46,145 bases of DNA, from positions 3,271,978 through 3,318,122 of the forward strand of contig CP070811.1 in NCBI GenBank assembly GCA_020343875.1. Reading direction: 5' to 3'. Source of the DNA: Anaerolineales bacterium. GTDB taxonomy: Bacteria; Chloroflexota; Anaerolineae; 4572-78; NAK82. Both the position numbers and the translations under genes were made by a program. This document shows, in pieces, positions 1 to 8,368 of the stretch; position 1 is the first letter of the stretch; each line of letters begins with the position of its first letter. The notes beneath the pieces were generated by a model. The model worked only from the letters and a program-made list of their open reading frames with translations, ran no database searches and had not been told where the DNA came from.

Positions 1-87
1 ACCCATGACCTGGTTTTGGTGACCAACAACATCCGCGAGTTTGGCCGTGTGGCTGGGCTGCAAATTGAGGATTGGGAGGAGGACTAA
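1..87 (+). CDS. C-terminal end of a VapC-like PIN-domain toxin (partial)
   Basis: The first 28 codons of the window are open from base 1 and end in TAA at 85-87. The tail reads HDLVLVTNNIREFGRV followed by AGLQIEDWEED, which is the usual ending of VapC-type PIN-domain ribonucleases: a conserved Asp/Thr-Asn-Asn segment on the last active-site strand and a final 'glxxedW' strand. VapC proteins cleave RNA and are held inactive by a partner antitoxin normally encoded just upstream, which would lie outside the window. The catalytic N-terminal acidic residues are not visible, so activity cannot be judged. The gene converges on rpoD across a short hairpin. Confidence 0.72.
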   Translation, partial: THDLVLVTNNIREFGRVAGLQIEDWEED

Positions 88-95
88 ACCACACA

Positions 96-119
96 GGCCA
101 CCGATTGGTACCGGTGGCC
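96..119. terminator. Hairpin between convergent vapC-like gene and rpoD
   Basis: GGCCACCG (96-103) and CGGTGGCC (112-119) form a perfect 8-bp stem with an 8-base loop. It is the only inverted repeat in the 71-bp gap between two convergent stop codons, so it is probably a shared transcription end. Neither side has a T-run, so it would not be a canonical intrinsic terminator. Confidence 0.45.
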
Positions 120-158
120 CTGGATGGTGGGAAGCATCTATTAACTTGCTGCGCGGCA

Positions 159-1478
159 TCACCCCAGATAATCCCGCAACTTTCGGCTGCGGATTGGGTG
201 ACGTAACTTGCGCAGCGCCTTGGCCTCGATTTGCCGGATACGTTCGCGGGTCACTCCAAATTCCTGGCCGACTTCCTCCAGCGTATGGCCCTGTCCATCA
301 AGCAGGCCAAAGCGCATCTCCAGTACCTTTCGCTCACGCTCGCTGAGGGAATCGAGGATGTCTTGCATCTGTTCTTTCAGCAATTGCTTGGAGGCTGCGT
401 CGACCGGGCCCACCACCGTCTCGTCTTCGATGAAATCGCCCAGGTAGCTATTCTCCTCTGACCCAATCGGAGTCTCCAGGGACATTGGCTCTTGCGCAAT
501 GCGCATGATGCGACGCACCTTGGTGGCAGCTCGCCGCCAACGGCGTTCCACGGCTGGGTCGAGCGGCTGCTCATTGGCTCGCGCTCGCTCGATTTCTTGC
601 AGGTCTTCTTCAGAGAGCAATTCCATCTCCATTGCGAGCTCTTTGGACATCGGCTCTCGCCCCAGCTCCTGCAACAGCCGGCGCTGGGTTCGGATGAGAC
701 GGTTAATCGTTTCGACCATATGCACCGGGATACGAATCGTGCGTGCCTGGTCGGCGATGGCACGACTGATAGCCTGGCGAATCCACCAGGAGGCGTAGGT
801 TGAGAACTTGTAGCCCCGCCGGTGATCAAATTTCTCCACCGCCCGCAGCAAGCCAATGTTACCTTCCTGGATCAAGTCCAGGAAATTCATGCCCCGTCCC
901 ATGTACCGTTTGGCAACACTGACCACCAGGCGTAGATTGGCCTCAGCCAGCCGGCGCTTGGCCTGTTCGCCCTCGTACTTTAAGCGCTTCAACTTCCTGC
1001 TTTTCGTAGCGTCTGGGCTGTCTTTCTCAAGTTTACCGGTAGCCAATACGCCCTGCTGAATCCTACGGGCTAGGGTCACCTCTTCTTCGGCCGTGAGCAG
1101 ATTCACACGACCGATTTCCCGCAGGTACATCCGCACCGGATCGCTTGTCACCTCAGGTCCGTCCAATTCTAGCACGCTTTCAATCTGTTCGTCTGCCTCG
1201 CTTTCTAACTCCTCTTCAACCTGGTCCAATTCTGTATCAGGCGGTTCTTCCAAATCGGCCAGGCCCTTGCCTCTCGACTTCTCTTCTTCTACGACTTCAA
1301 TGCCGGTCTCAAGAAGCTGTTTATAGAGCGCCCCGGAATCCTCAGTGCCCTCCTCATCCTCAGGAAGGCTATCCAAGGTTTCCTCTTGATCGGTATATTC
1401 TTGTTTCTCTCCCTTCCCTTCTGCCTTGGAAAGGAGTTGATCCAAGCGCGTGTCGCTGTTTTTGGACCGCTTGACCAT
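159..1478 (-). CDS. rpoD: Primary sigma factor RpoD/SigA
   Basis: Housekeeping sigma-70 subunit of RNA polymerase, 439 aa. The first ~105 residues are very acidic and low in complexity (region 1.1-like). Region 1.2 is at about 111-140 ([12 protein letters not shown]). Region 2 is at about 178-245, with the core-binding and -10-recognition segment [20 protein letters not shown] and [15 protein letters not shown]. Region 3 follows ([16 protein letters not shown]). Region 4.2 closes the protein ([20 protein letters not shown]) and ends in the family-typical LRDYLG. The AUG at 1478 has an AGGGAG site about 8 bases upstream. It lies 43 bp downstream of dnaG on the same strand, matching the classic dnaG-rpoD macromolecular-synthesis arrangement, so co-transcription is likely. 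Confidence 0.97.
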   Translation of the reverse strand: MVKRSKNSDTRLDQLLSKAEGKGEKQEYTDQEETLDSLPEDEEGTEDSGALYKQLLETGIEVVEEEKSRGKGLADLEEPPDTELDQVEEELESEADEQIESVLELDGPEVTSDPVRMYLREIGRVNLLTAEEEVTLARRIQQGVLATGKLEKDSPDATKSRKLKRLKYEGEQAKRRLAEANLRLVVSVAKRYMGRGMNFLDLIQEGNIGLLRAVEKFDHRRGYKFSTYASWWIRQAISRAIADQARTIRIPVHMVETINRLIRTQRRLLQELGREPMSKELAMEMELLSEEDLQEIERARANEQPLDPAVERRWRRAATKVRRIMRIAQEPMSLETPIGSEENSYLGDFIEDETVVGPVDAASKQLLKEQMQDILDSLSERERKVLEMRFGLLDGQGHTLEEVGQEFGVTRERIRQIEAKALRKLRHPIRSRKLRDYLG

Positions 1479-1521
1479 AGTAAACTCCCTGATTCAGCGA
1501 CTGGTCTCTGGATTGGATACT

Positions 1522-3504
1522 CTAAGCACGTGCCACGCCCAGGCGTTCTGCCTCGGCCCGGCGACGCCCGATTATGGAGCGCCGGTCGGTCGCGTATTGG
1601 ATCGATCGCAGCTGCTCCTTTGCGGCGTTTACCAACTTCTGATAGTGAAGACGTTGGTCTTCGCTGTGACTCTCTTCCGCCTCGTCTTGAAGGAATCGCA
1701 GGCTGGCGACTTCTTCTTGAAGGTGTTGGCTCCGCATCAGGAGGACCCGGCTAACCAGGTCCTTCCCCAGCAACTGGGGTGATGTGGCTGGCAGTGTTTC
1801 CCACCGTTCGCGTAAGAAATTCAGGTGCGATTGCAGCAGCGGATCACATTGACTGAGTAGATATTCAACTAGTGCCTGGCCTTGCTCTTCTGCGGAGGAG
1901 CCCGATGCAAACTCCGCTGAAACATAGTCTGACAATAGCAGGAATAGGTGTTGATTCTCCGTACGCTGAAAGTCATCCGCCGAGAAAGGGACCAGCTCCA
2001 AGCTGAGCAATTCCTCATCGGCAGCCGCCAGGGCCTGGGGTCGGCCCAGGATGAGCGACAGCGAGTATTCCTCCAGCCCAAAGATGCGTTTCTGCGCACC
2101 AGATGGGGCCTCGGTGGCCGATGGGACTTTGAGCGGCTGTCGTCGTCGAGGGGTAGATGAACTAGGCCCCTCATCCAGTTCAACCAACAGCACTCGCTCG
2201 TCAACCTTAACCAGTCGAGCCAGCTGGCCTACGTAATGGTGACGCTCGACCCGATTGTTGATTTCCCTCAGCAGGGGCAGCACCTCGCGAACAAGCGCGC
2301 TTTTGCCATGGGCTGTGGTCAGGTCATATTGAGCCGACACCATCTGCAAATAGAAGTCGACAACAGGCAATGCGTTTTTGATGATCTCTGACCACTGATC
2401 GGGAGACTGGCGCAAAATATCGTCCGGGTCATAGCCTGCCGGCAAGGTAGCAATGCGAATGTCGACGTCCAGTTGGCCTTCGAAACGGGTCAACCCCTGG
2501 GGGGTGAGCACGGGCACCACCTTCCGATCCAGCGATTCGTGGGCCAAGTTGATCCCCCGCAAGGTGGCAGTGTCCCCGGCGGTGTCGGCGTCCAAAGCCA
2601 GCACGAAGTTCTTGGTTAGGCGCTTCAGCAGCTTGAGTTGTATCTCGGTCAGCGCGGTGCCCATGCCGGCTACCACGTTGGTATGCCCGGCTTGATGAGC
2701 CGAAAGCACATCCATATAGCCTTCCACGACAACGGCCTGGTCGTGGTTGCGGATGGCCTTCTTGGCCAGGTCAAGCCCAAACAGGGTACCACTCTTGTCA
2801 AAGAGCGGAGTCTGGGGCGAGTTTAAGTATTTGGGGACGTCGTTGGGATCCAGCGCCCGTGCCCCAAAGGCAATCACCCGGCCACGTATGTCGCGGATGG
2901 GGATGATCAGACGGTTGCGGAAGCGGTCGTAGCTGCTACCGGTGTCTTCTTTCTTCACCAGCAGGCCAGCTTCCACCAGGTCGGTTTCTGCATAGCCCCG
3001 ACCGATCAGGTGACTCTTCAGGCTTTCCCATGTATCGAGCGCATAACCGAGCTGAAATCGCTCAATAGTCTCGGAATCGATCCCCCGGCTGGTCAAATAC
3101 TCACGGGCATGGGCGCCTTCTTTGGCCTGGCGCAACAGGTGGTGAAAATACTGGGCAGCTGCAGCGTGAATGTCCAACAGCTTTTCACGCTCTTTGTCGG
3201 CCTCTTCTGATTGGGGGGTGGGGGGGGCAAGAGAGACACCAGCCCGCCGGGCTAGCTCACGCAATGCCTCCGAGAAATCCAGGCCCTCACGCTGCATGAT
3301 GAAACGAAATACGTCACCCCCAGTGCCGCATGCACCAAAGCAATGCCAAGTTTGTGTGTCAGGGAAAACAACAAATGAGGGAGTTTTTTCGGCGTGGAAA
3401 GGACATATTCCTTTGTAGTTGCGACCGGCCTTCTTAAGCGGAACGTAGCTAGAGATCAGCTCTATAATGTCAATCCGGTTCTTGACCTCGTCAACTGCCC
3501 CCAT
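1522..3504 (-). CDS. dnaG: DNA primase DnaG
   Basis: Synthesises RNA primers at the replication fork. I chose the ATG at 3504 (660 aa): it follows GAGGAAGAGGA, starts the family-typical GAVDEVKNRIDIIELISSYV, and the in-frame extension to 3564 runs through the promoter. The CHC2 zinc finger has C34, H37, C55 and C59, with a Cx3C second half (CFGAC) instead of the common Cx2C. The primase catalytic core follows, with the TOPRIM motifs EGYMD and LDADTAGD at roughly 265-320. The C-terminal third (DnaB-interacting region) is less conserved and includes a proline/serine/arginine linker around SSSTPRRRQP. It is first in the dnaG-rpoD operon. Confidence 0.96.
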   Translation of the reverse strand: MGAVDEVKNRIDIIELISSYVPLKKAGRNYKGICPFHAEKTPSFVVFPDTQTWHCFGACGTGGDVFRFIMQREGLDFSEALRELARRAGVSLAPPTPQSEEADKEREKLLDIHAAAAQYFHHLLRQAKEGAHAREYLTSRGIDSETIERFQLGYALDTWESLKSHLIGRGYAETDLVEAGLLVKKEDTGSSYDRFRNRLIIPIRDIRGRVIAFGARALDPNDVPKYLNSPQTPLFDKSGTLFGLDLAKKAIRNHDQAVVVEGYMDVLSAHQAGHTNVVAGMGTALTEIQLKLLKRLTKNFVLALDADTAGDTATLRGINLAHESLDRKVVPVLTPQGLTRFEGQLDVDIRIATLPAGYDPDDILRQSPDQWSEIIKNALPVVDFYLQMVSAQYDLTTAHGKSALVREVLPLLREINNRVERHHYVGQLARLVKVDERVLLVELDEGPSSSTPRRRQPLKVPSATEAPSGAQKRIFGLEEYSLSLILGRPQALAAADEELLSLELVPFSADDFQRTENQHLFLLLSDYVSAEFASGSSAEEQGQALVEYLLSQCDPLLQSHLNFLRERWETLPATSPQLLGKDLVSRVLLMRSQHLQEEVASLRFLQDEAEESHSEDQRLHYQKLVNAAKEQLRSIQYATDRRSIIGRRRAEAERLGVARA

Positions 3505-3555
3505 GCCATTATTCCTCTTCCTCAGTAGGGCATCCTCCAAACCATACACAGCGCT

Positions 3556-3584
3556 ATTATACACAGGAAGGACTGTTCATGCAA
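3556..3584 (-). promoter_or_regulatory. Sigma-70 promoter for dnaG-rpoD
   Basis: On the minus strand TTGCAT (3584-3579), a 17-bp spacer and a perfect TATAAT (3561-3556). The predicted start near 3549 leaves a leader of about 45 bases before the dnaG ATG at 3504, which supports that start codon. Confidence 0.65.
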
Positions 3585-3614
3585 GACACCTAGAATCAGA
3601 GCCCCGTCTGAGGC

Positions 3615-3644
3615 TTGACAACCCTCATCTATGTGTAGTACGAT
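3615..3644 (+). promoter_or_regulatory. Sigma-70 promoter for the HAD gene
   Basis: Perfect TTGACA at 3615-3620, an 18-bp spacer and TACGAT at 3639-3644, ending 24 bp before the ATG at 3668. It is divergent from the dnaG promoter with 30 bp between them. Confidence 0.55.
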
Positions 3645-3667
3645 CTCAGTCAGGGGTGCAGCCTATT

Positions 3668-4270
3668 ATGATGAAGAGCGTGATTTTCGACGTGGGTGGA
3701 GTCCTGGTCCGGACCCATGACCAAAGCGGTCGGCGTAAATGGGAAGCTCGGCTGGGATTGCTGCCGGGCGATCTGGCTCGGCTGGTGTTTGACAGTGAAT
3801 TGGGGCGCAGTGCCCAACTGGGTCAGGTTTCTCTGCAAGACGTGTGGACATGGGTAGGGCAGCATCTGGGCCTGAATCCAGACGAACTGGCTACCCTGAA
3901 GCGCGATTTCTGGTCGGGGGACCGGGTTGATCAAGGTTTGTGTGACTATATACGTAGGTTGCACGTTGACTATCGTATTGGCATGCTCAGCAACAGCTGG
4001 GCTCGTGATGGGCGAGCCATGGCCGAAAACTTTGGCTTTGCTGACTGCTTCCACGTCTTCGTTACTTCGGCTGAGGTAGGGGTGATGAAACCCGAGCCGC
4101 GTATCTACCAGGTCACCTTAGAGCGACTTGGCGTATTGCCCTTCGAGGCGATCTTCGTGGATGATTTCATTGAGAATGTGGAGGCCGCCCGCCACCTGGG
4201 CATGGAAGCGGTTCATTTTCTTGATCCGGACCAGACTCGGCGCCAGCTGGAAGAACGGCTGGTTCCGTGA
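3668..4270 (+). CDS. HAD-superfamily hydrolase (subfamily IA-like phosphatase)
   Basis: A 200-aa haloacid-dehalogenase-fold protein, probably a small-molecule phosphatase. Motif I is VIFDVGGVLV: the nucleophile D8 is present, but the usual second Asp is Gly, as in YihX-like and epoxide-hydrolase-N-terminal-like members. Motif II is the Ser in MLSNSW, motif III the Lys in GVMKPEPRIY, and motif IV the DD pair in IFVDDFIENV. The start is one of two tandem ATGs at 3668 and 3671; further upstream in-frame sequence overlaps the divergent promoters and is not coding. Substrate unknown. It stands alone between rpoD-dnaG and the NAD-salvage genes. Confidence 0.88.
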   Translation: MMKSVIFDVGGVLVRTHDQSGRRKWEARLGLLPGDLARLVFDSELGRSAQLGQVSLQDVWTWVGQHLGLNPDELATLKRDFWSGDRVDQGLCDYIRRLHVDYRIGMLSNSWARDGRAMAENFGFADCFHVFVTSAEVGVMKPEPRIYQVTLERLGVLPFEAIFVDDFIENVEAARHLGMEAVHFLDPDQTRRQLEERLVP

Positions 4271-4329
4271 ATTGCGTTGACTGAAGTTGCGCCCTGTTTC
4301 ACGTTCACCTTAAAATTCGGCGGATAGAC

Positions 4330-4358
4330 TTGACATCCCCCGATTTTAGGGGTATACT
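4330..4358 (+). promoter_or_regulatory. Near-consensus sigma-70 promoter for the NAD-salvage genes
   Basis: TTGACA at 4330-4335, exactly 17 bp spacer, TATACT at 4353-4358. This is one of the best promoters in the window. The predicted start (about 4365) lies inside the palindrome at 4359-4377. Confidence 0.8.
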
Positions 4359-4377
4359 TAGTGTGAAAATCACACTA
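4359..4377. promoter_or_regulatory. Operator-like palindrome 1 (AGTGT-N7-ACACT)
   Basis: A perfect 19-bp palindrome, TAGTGTGA-AAA-TCACACTA, directly abutting the -10 box and covering the predicted transcription start. That position suits a repressor site. A second site with the same outer half-sites is 46 bp downstream (4406-4422). Confidence 0.7.
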
Positions 4378-4405
4378 TCAGCCGATTATTTTTTTACCAT
4401 ATGAT

Positions 4406-4422
4406 AGTGTAATTTATACACT
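4406..4422. promoter_or_regulatory. Operator-like palindrome 2 (AGTGT-N7-ACACT)
   Basis: AGTGTA-ATTTA-TACACT, 17 bp, with the same AGTGT/ACACT half-sites and the same N7 spacing as the site at 4360-4376. The core differs, so the conservation is in the half-sites, as expected for a protein-binding operator. It lies in the leader, 29 bp before the GTG start at 4452. Regulator unknown; none of the known NAD regulators is encoded nearby. Confidence 0.65.
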
Positions 4423-4451
4423 TACCAGGCAGCGCAAAGGAGGGAATACAC

Positions 4452-5381
4452 GTGGCACGTTTTCCAGATTTCTACGATCCAGGTCGAATAGGGAAGCTCT
4501 TTTATCCGGAGGTATCAACTATCGTATCCCAGGCCGAGGCGGCCGGCTTGCCCCCGGCTGACCAGGATAAGACCAAGGTGCTATTGCTGATCATCGACAT
4601 GCAGGTTGATTTTTGCCACCAGCGAGGGACACTGCACGTCCCGGGTGCACTCGACGATGTCAGAAGGTTGATTGAGTTTTTATACAGGAATGCAGAACAG
4701 ATTACCAGCATTACATGCTCATTGGACTCGCACTACCCTTTTCAAATCTTCCATCCGGCCTGGTGGGTAGATGTCGATGGCCAACACCCGGCGCCATTTA
4801 CGATCATATCGGCGCAGGAAGTCGAAGATGGAAGATGGCTGCCCCTATTCAAGGCTGAATGGTCTACCCAATATGTGAAAAGATTGCAGGAAGGGGCCAA
4901 GAAGCAACTCACTATCTGGCCCTATCACGTCCCAATCGGGGCGGTTGGCAATGTTCTGGACCCGGAACTGTGGTCGGCTGTGTTCTGGCATTCTATAGCC
5001 CGTAGAAGTCAACCGACCTGGTGGACAAAGGGAAGCATTTCGCAGACAGAGCACTACTCCATATTGAGGCCTGAGATCGAGGTGCCCCAAGAACCTCAGG
5101 GCACGCTGAGCACAGATTTTATCAAGGCCCTAGCGGATTATGATTGCCTGGTCATTGCCGGAGAAGCGGCAAGCCACTGTGTTCTGGAAACCGCAGAAGA
5201 CCTGGTAACGGCTTTTCGTGACCGGCCTGGTCAGCTTGAAAAGATCCATATTCTGGAAGACTGTACGTCTCCAGTCATACACCCGGACGTGGATTTTCCG
5301 GCCATGGTCCAGACACGTTTTGCCGAATATGAAAGGCTTGGTCTTCAGTTTATCAACAGTTCCGATTCTCTGCGCCTCTGA
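4452..5381 (+). CDS. Isochorismatase-fold amidase, probable nicotinamidase-type cysteine hydrolase
   Basis: A 309-aa cysteine hydrolase. The proposed role is nicotinamide to nicotinate, the first step of NAD salvage. Catalytic triad candidates are D49 (LLLIIDMQVDF), K193 (WWTKGS) and C243 (EAASHCV). Metal-site candidates are D92, H94 and H101 (SLDSHYPFQIFH). The WPYH at 156-159 matches the nicotinamidase 'WPxH' segment. It is about 100 residues longer than common PncA proteins, with a ~40-residue N-terminal segment and insertions around 105-150 and 165-190. The GTG start follows AAAGGAGGG. A nicotinate phosphoribosyltransferase starts 94 bp downstream, which strongly supports the NAD assignment. 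Regulated by the promoter and palindromes just upstream. Another amide substrate cannot be excluded. Confidence 0.85.
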   Translation: MARFPDFYDPGRIGKLFYPEVSTIVSQAEAAGLPPADQDKTKVLLLIIDMQVDFCHQRGTLHVPGALDDVRRLIEFLYRNAEQITSITCSLDSHYPFQIFHPAWWVDVDGQHPAPFTIISAQEVEDGRWLPLFKAEWSTQYVKRLQEGAKKQLTIWPYHVPIGAVGNVLDPELWSAVFWHSIARRSQPTWWTKGSISQTEHYSILRPEIEVPQEPQGTLSTDFIKALADYDCLVIAGEAASHCVLETAEDLVTAFRDRPGQLEKIHILEDCTSPVIHPDVDFPAMVQTRFAEYERLGLQFINSSDSLRL

Positions 5382-5475
5382 GGTCCAGCATAAGCTGGTT
5401 CTCTTGCATAACCCCAAGCGGCGCCGGGAAATCGTCAAGCAGCGGTTACCTGTCATTCATCTACTGGGGGAACGG

Positions 5476-6843
5476 ATGAGCATCTTCGATGGCAAACGGC
5501 TGACCAATGATACCTTCAAACTTGATGTGGGCCGCATGCGTTGCGGCTGGTATTCTGACAAGTATTTCATCAACGCCACGCGCATGTTGGCTGCGCTGGC
5601 TGCCGACGGCTACCGATTTGGTGGGGACGTGGCCGGGCTGAACGGCTTGAGCCAGGATCCACCGCCCATCCCTACCGGTGATATTCAGGTTGAAATGCAA
5701 TTCTTCACCCGGCGCGAACCGTTTGCTCTCATCGCCGGCGTAGACAAGGCATTGAGTATGCTAAGGCATTGCACGGGCTATTTTGACCATGCGGGCAATT
5801 TTATCGAAACGTGGAGCCACTTGGATGTTAAGGCCGTCCAAGACGGGGTGTTGACCCGCTACAACGGAGACTCCCGAAGGGTGCAACCGGTTGTCAGGGT
5901 GCGCGGAAGATATCGTGACTTTGCGTTGCTGGAGACGCCCATGCTTGGTGCGCTGACCCGGGCCAGCCGGCTGGCTACCAACGTGTATAATACGCTGGTG
6001 GCAGCCCGGGCCAAGCCGGTTCTTTTCTTCCCTGCTCGCTTTGACGCTCACGAGGTTCAGGCCGCTGATGGCTACGCCTATGACATCGCTGTGCAGCGTT
6101 TCAATCAGGATTACGGCGAGCGGATCAGTGCACTGGTTTCCACAGATGCACAAGGGGATTGGTGGGGTAGCTACGGTGGCGGAACAGTAGCTCACGCTGC
6201 CATTGCCTGTTTTCTGGGCGACTTGGTTGAGACGATGGTGGCTTTTGCCTATACCCAGCCCCCAGATGTGCCGCGCATCGCGCTGGTTGATTTCAAAAAT
6301 GACAGTGTGGGCGACTCGCTGGGGGTGTTGCGCGCCTACTTTGATCGCTATCGGGCGGCGAAGGATGCTGGTGACGAGAGCGAGGCCATCCGGTGGGTGT
6401 TGTACGGCGTGCGGCTCGACACCAGCGGCTCGATGCGAGATGCAAGCGTGTCCCCGTTGGGTGACAAACGGTTGGACATGGGGGTCAATCCCCGGCTGGT
6501 GTGGAACGCGCGTCAGGCGCTCGACCAGGCCTGGGAGAGTTGGGATCTGCCCCTGGTCTGGCAAGACCGGGCTATCGAATACTGCCGTGCCGTACGCATC
6601 GTCGTCAGCGGCGGCTTCAGCCCAGACAAGATCAACTGGTTCGAGGAACTCGGCGTGCCGGCAGATGCGTACGGCGTGGGATCCAGCTTGATGAGCAACG
6701 ATGGTGCTCTGGGTACTAACACTGACTTCACGGCTGATGTGGTCAGGGTGCAGCTGGCCGGTCACTGGGTAGACATGGCCAAGGTAGGACGAGCGGCGTG
6801 CGATAACCCTGACCTGGAGCCGGTCAGTTTGGACGATTTGTAA
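5476..6843 (+). CDS. pncB: Nicotinate phosphoribosyltransferase
   Basis: 455 aa. Joins nicotinate and PRPP to give nicotinate mononucleotide (Preiss-Handler NAD salvage). Family features are the N-terminal FKLDVGRMRCGWYSDKYF segment with substrate-binding Tyr/Asp, the central HEVQAADGYAYDIAVQRFN, and the phosphoribosyl-binding barrel strands VDFKNDSVGDS, LYGVRLDTSGSMRD and IVVSGGFSPDKI, then AYGVGSSLMSN near the C-terminus. I start at ATG 5476 because the protein family begins here; in-frame sequence upstream overlaps the amidase gene and is unrelated. The amidase supplies its substrate, and both probably share one transcript. Confidence 0.93.
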   Translation: MSIFDGKRLTNDTFKLDVGRMRCGWYSDKYFINATRMLAALAADGYRFGGDVAGLNGLSQDPPPIPTGDIQVEMQFFTRREPFALIAGVDKALSMLRHCTGYFDHAGNFIETWSHLDVKAVQDGVLTRYNGDSRRVQPVVRVRGRYRDFALLETPMLGALTRASRLATNVYNTLVAARAKPVLFFPARFDAHEVQAADGYAYDIAVQRFNQDYGERISALVSTDAQGDWWGSYGGGTVAHAAIACFLGDLVETMVAFAYTQPPDVPRIALVDFKNDSVGDSLGVLRAYFDRYRAAKDAGDESEAIRWVLYGVRLDTSGSMRDASVSPLGDKRLDMGVNPRLVWNARQALDQAWESWDLPLVWQDRAIEYCRAVRIVVSGGFSPDKINWFEELGVPADAYGVGSSLMSNDGALGTNTDFTADVVRVQLAGHWVDMAKVGRAACDNPDLEPVSLDDL

Positions 6844-6922
6844 AGACCACTCAGGCACTGTGAAGTCAACCTTGGAGAAATCGGGATATTTGCGCGCAAA
6901 GTCCAGAATCGAAGGGCATAGA

Positions 6923-6950
6923 TTGACTTTGTACCTCAATTGGCTATTAT
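6923..6950 (+). promoter_or_regulatory. Sigma-70 promoter for the saccharopine-dehydrogenase-like gene
   Basis: TTGACT at 6923-6928, 16-bp spacer, TATTAT at 6945-6950. It lies 43 bp before the ATG at 6994, so this gene can be transcribed separately from pncB. Confidence 0.55.
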
Positions 6951-6993
6951 TCACTCTGAAGCAAGTATCCATTGCAAAGGAGACAAGTCTGCT

Positions 6994-8166
6994 ATGAAGA
7001 TTGTGGTGCTGGGCGGCGCCGGCTTGATGGGCCGCATCGCCGTCCGTGATCTGGCTCTGAATCCCGAGGTAGATCAAGTGGTTATCGCTGATCTGGACGT
7101 GAACTTGGCCCAGCAGGTGGTTGCTATCCTGGGGAGCTCTAAAGTTTGTGTACAACCTGTCAACGCCACCGACCGGGCCTCGCTGGTCTCGCTTCTGCGC
7201 GGGGCCGACAGTGTGGTGAATGCCACTGTCTACTACTTCAACTTGTCGGTGATGGAGGCTTGCCTGGAGGCGGGCGTTCATTACGTGGACTTGGGCGGCC
7301 TGTTTCATACCACCCGCAAGCAGCTGGAACTACACGACCGGTTCCGGGCGGCAGGCATCACCGCCGTGTTGGGCATGGGCAGTGCACCTGGCGTCCCCAA
7401 CGTACAGGCGCGCTATGCCGCCGAGCGGCTAGACACCGTCCAAAGCATTCGTATTTTCGATGGCATCAAGCCCCCCTCCGGTGATGACGTCTTCTTTGGC
7501 TATGCCATCCCCACCATTATTGATGAGCTGACCATGCCACCTATGGTCTACCGAAACGGTGACTTTGTGGCGTGTGAGCCGCTGTCCGAGGCAGAGGAAT
7601 ACTGGTTTCAGCCGCCCATTGGATTGCTGAAGACGCACCTGTCGCTTCATTCCGAGGTAGCTACCTTGCCGGTGACCTATGCTGATAAGGGTGTGCAAGA
7701 GTGTTTCTTCAAGATCAATTACTGGGGGCTTTCAGAAGAAGGCTTGCGCAAGATCAAACTCTTCGCCGACATGGGGTTTGCCAGCACCGAACCCGTAGAA
7801 GTAAAAGGGGTATCCCTGAAGCCGCGTGACTTGTTTGTGAAGTTGATGTCCCCTTACACGCCTTCCCTGGATGCATTCATGGCCGAGCCAGACGACCCCA
7901 CCGATTGGAAAAAGGAAATCGTCACTGAGGTGAGGGGGATCCAGGATGGACAGGAAGTCACCTACCGGCTGGGCACTTTGACTGCGGTGGGGTCACGGCC
8001 CACCGGGGTAGCGCCTGCCATCACGGCTCACTGGTTGGCAGCTGGTCGTATCTCCCAGGCGGGTGTCTTTCCGTCTGAGGCCGTTATAGAGCCGGAGCCC
8101 TTTTTCGCTGAGTTAGCCCAACGAGACATTCATACACAGGTCAGCCTGGTCCGGAGTCTGGCCTAG
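6994..8166 (+). CDS. Saccharopine dehydrogenase-like NAD(P)-binding oxidoreductase
   Basis: A 390-aa Rossmann-fold protein starting MKIVVLGGAGLMG, with the dinucleotide-binding GxGxxG at residues 8-13 and the acidic end of beta-2 in VVIADLD. The next conserved block (VVNATVYYFNLSVMEACLEAGVHYVDLGG) is diagnostic of the saccharopine dehydrogenase/reductase superfamily. The start is set by AAAGGAGA about 10 bases upstream; the family begins exactly here. Members make or break saccharopine-type bonds (lysine catabolism, carboxynorspermidine), but many are of unknown substrate, and nothing nearby fixes it. Follows pncB by 150 bp with its own promoter. Confidence 0.85.
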   Translation: MKIVVLGGAGLMGRIAVRDLALNPEVDQVVIADLDVNLAQQVVAILGSSKVCVQPVNATDRASLVSLLRGADSVVNATVYYFNLSVMEACLEAGVHYVDLGGLFHTTRKQLELHDRFRAAGITAVLGMGSAPGVPNVQARYAAERLDTVQSIRIFDGIKPPSGDDVFFGYAIPTIIDELTMPPMVYRNGDFVACEPLSEAEEYWFQPPIGLLKTHLSLHSEVATLPVTYADKGVQECFFKINYWGLSEEGLRKIKLFADMGFASTEPVEVKGVSLKPRDLFVKLMSPYTPSLDAFMAEPDDPTDWKKEIVTEVRGIQDGQEVTYRLGTLTAVGSRPTGVAPAITAHWLAAGRISQAGVFPSEAVIEPEPFFAELAQRDIHTQVSLVRSLA

Positions 8167-8223
8167 AGTTGTGTGTCGGGCTTTCCAGTCAAGGTGTCGG
8201 CCGTATCAGGATCATGGCACAGC

Positions 8224-8266
8224 TAGCGCCCCTTCTCAAGAGATTCTTGAGGTGTTGGGGGCGCTA
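8224..8266. terminator. Two-tier hairpin between convergent genes
   Basis: TAGCGCCCC (8224-8232) pairs with GGGGCGCTA (8258-8266). Inside it CTCAAG (8235-8240) pairs with CTTGAG (8246-8251) around a 5-base loop. It lies in the 202-bp gap between a plus-strand gene ending at 8166 and a minus-strand gene ending at 8369. There is no T-run on either side, so a transcription-end role is only likely, not shown. Confidence 0.4.
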
Positions 8267-8368
8267 CATGCCAGATTGTGGTTGTACTAAGAGATTTTGG
8301 AACGGAGTACCAGTCGGGGCTGCTCCTCGAGTGTTTTCGCGTGCGAAGAATCGCCTTGCCTGGGTGAT

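Noticed and set aside
3505..3564. 20-residue N-terminal extension of DnaG
   Set aside because: It overlaps the TATAAT promoter and is not family-like; the ATG at 3504 has a good ribosome site.
5761..7308. Long (515-codon) open frame on the minus strand
   Set aside because: It is antisense to pncB and runs into the next gene; its translation is His/Gln/Val-rich without domains, and both plus-strand genes are clearly real.
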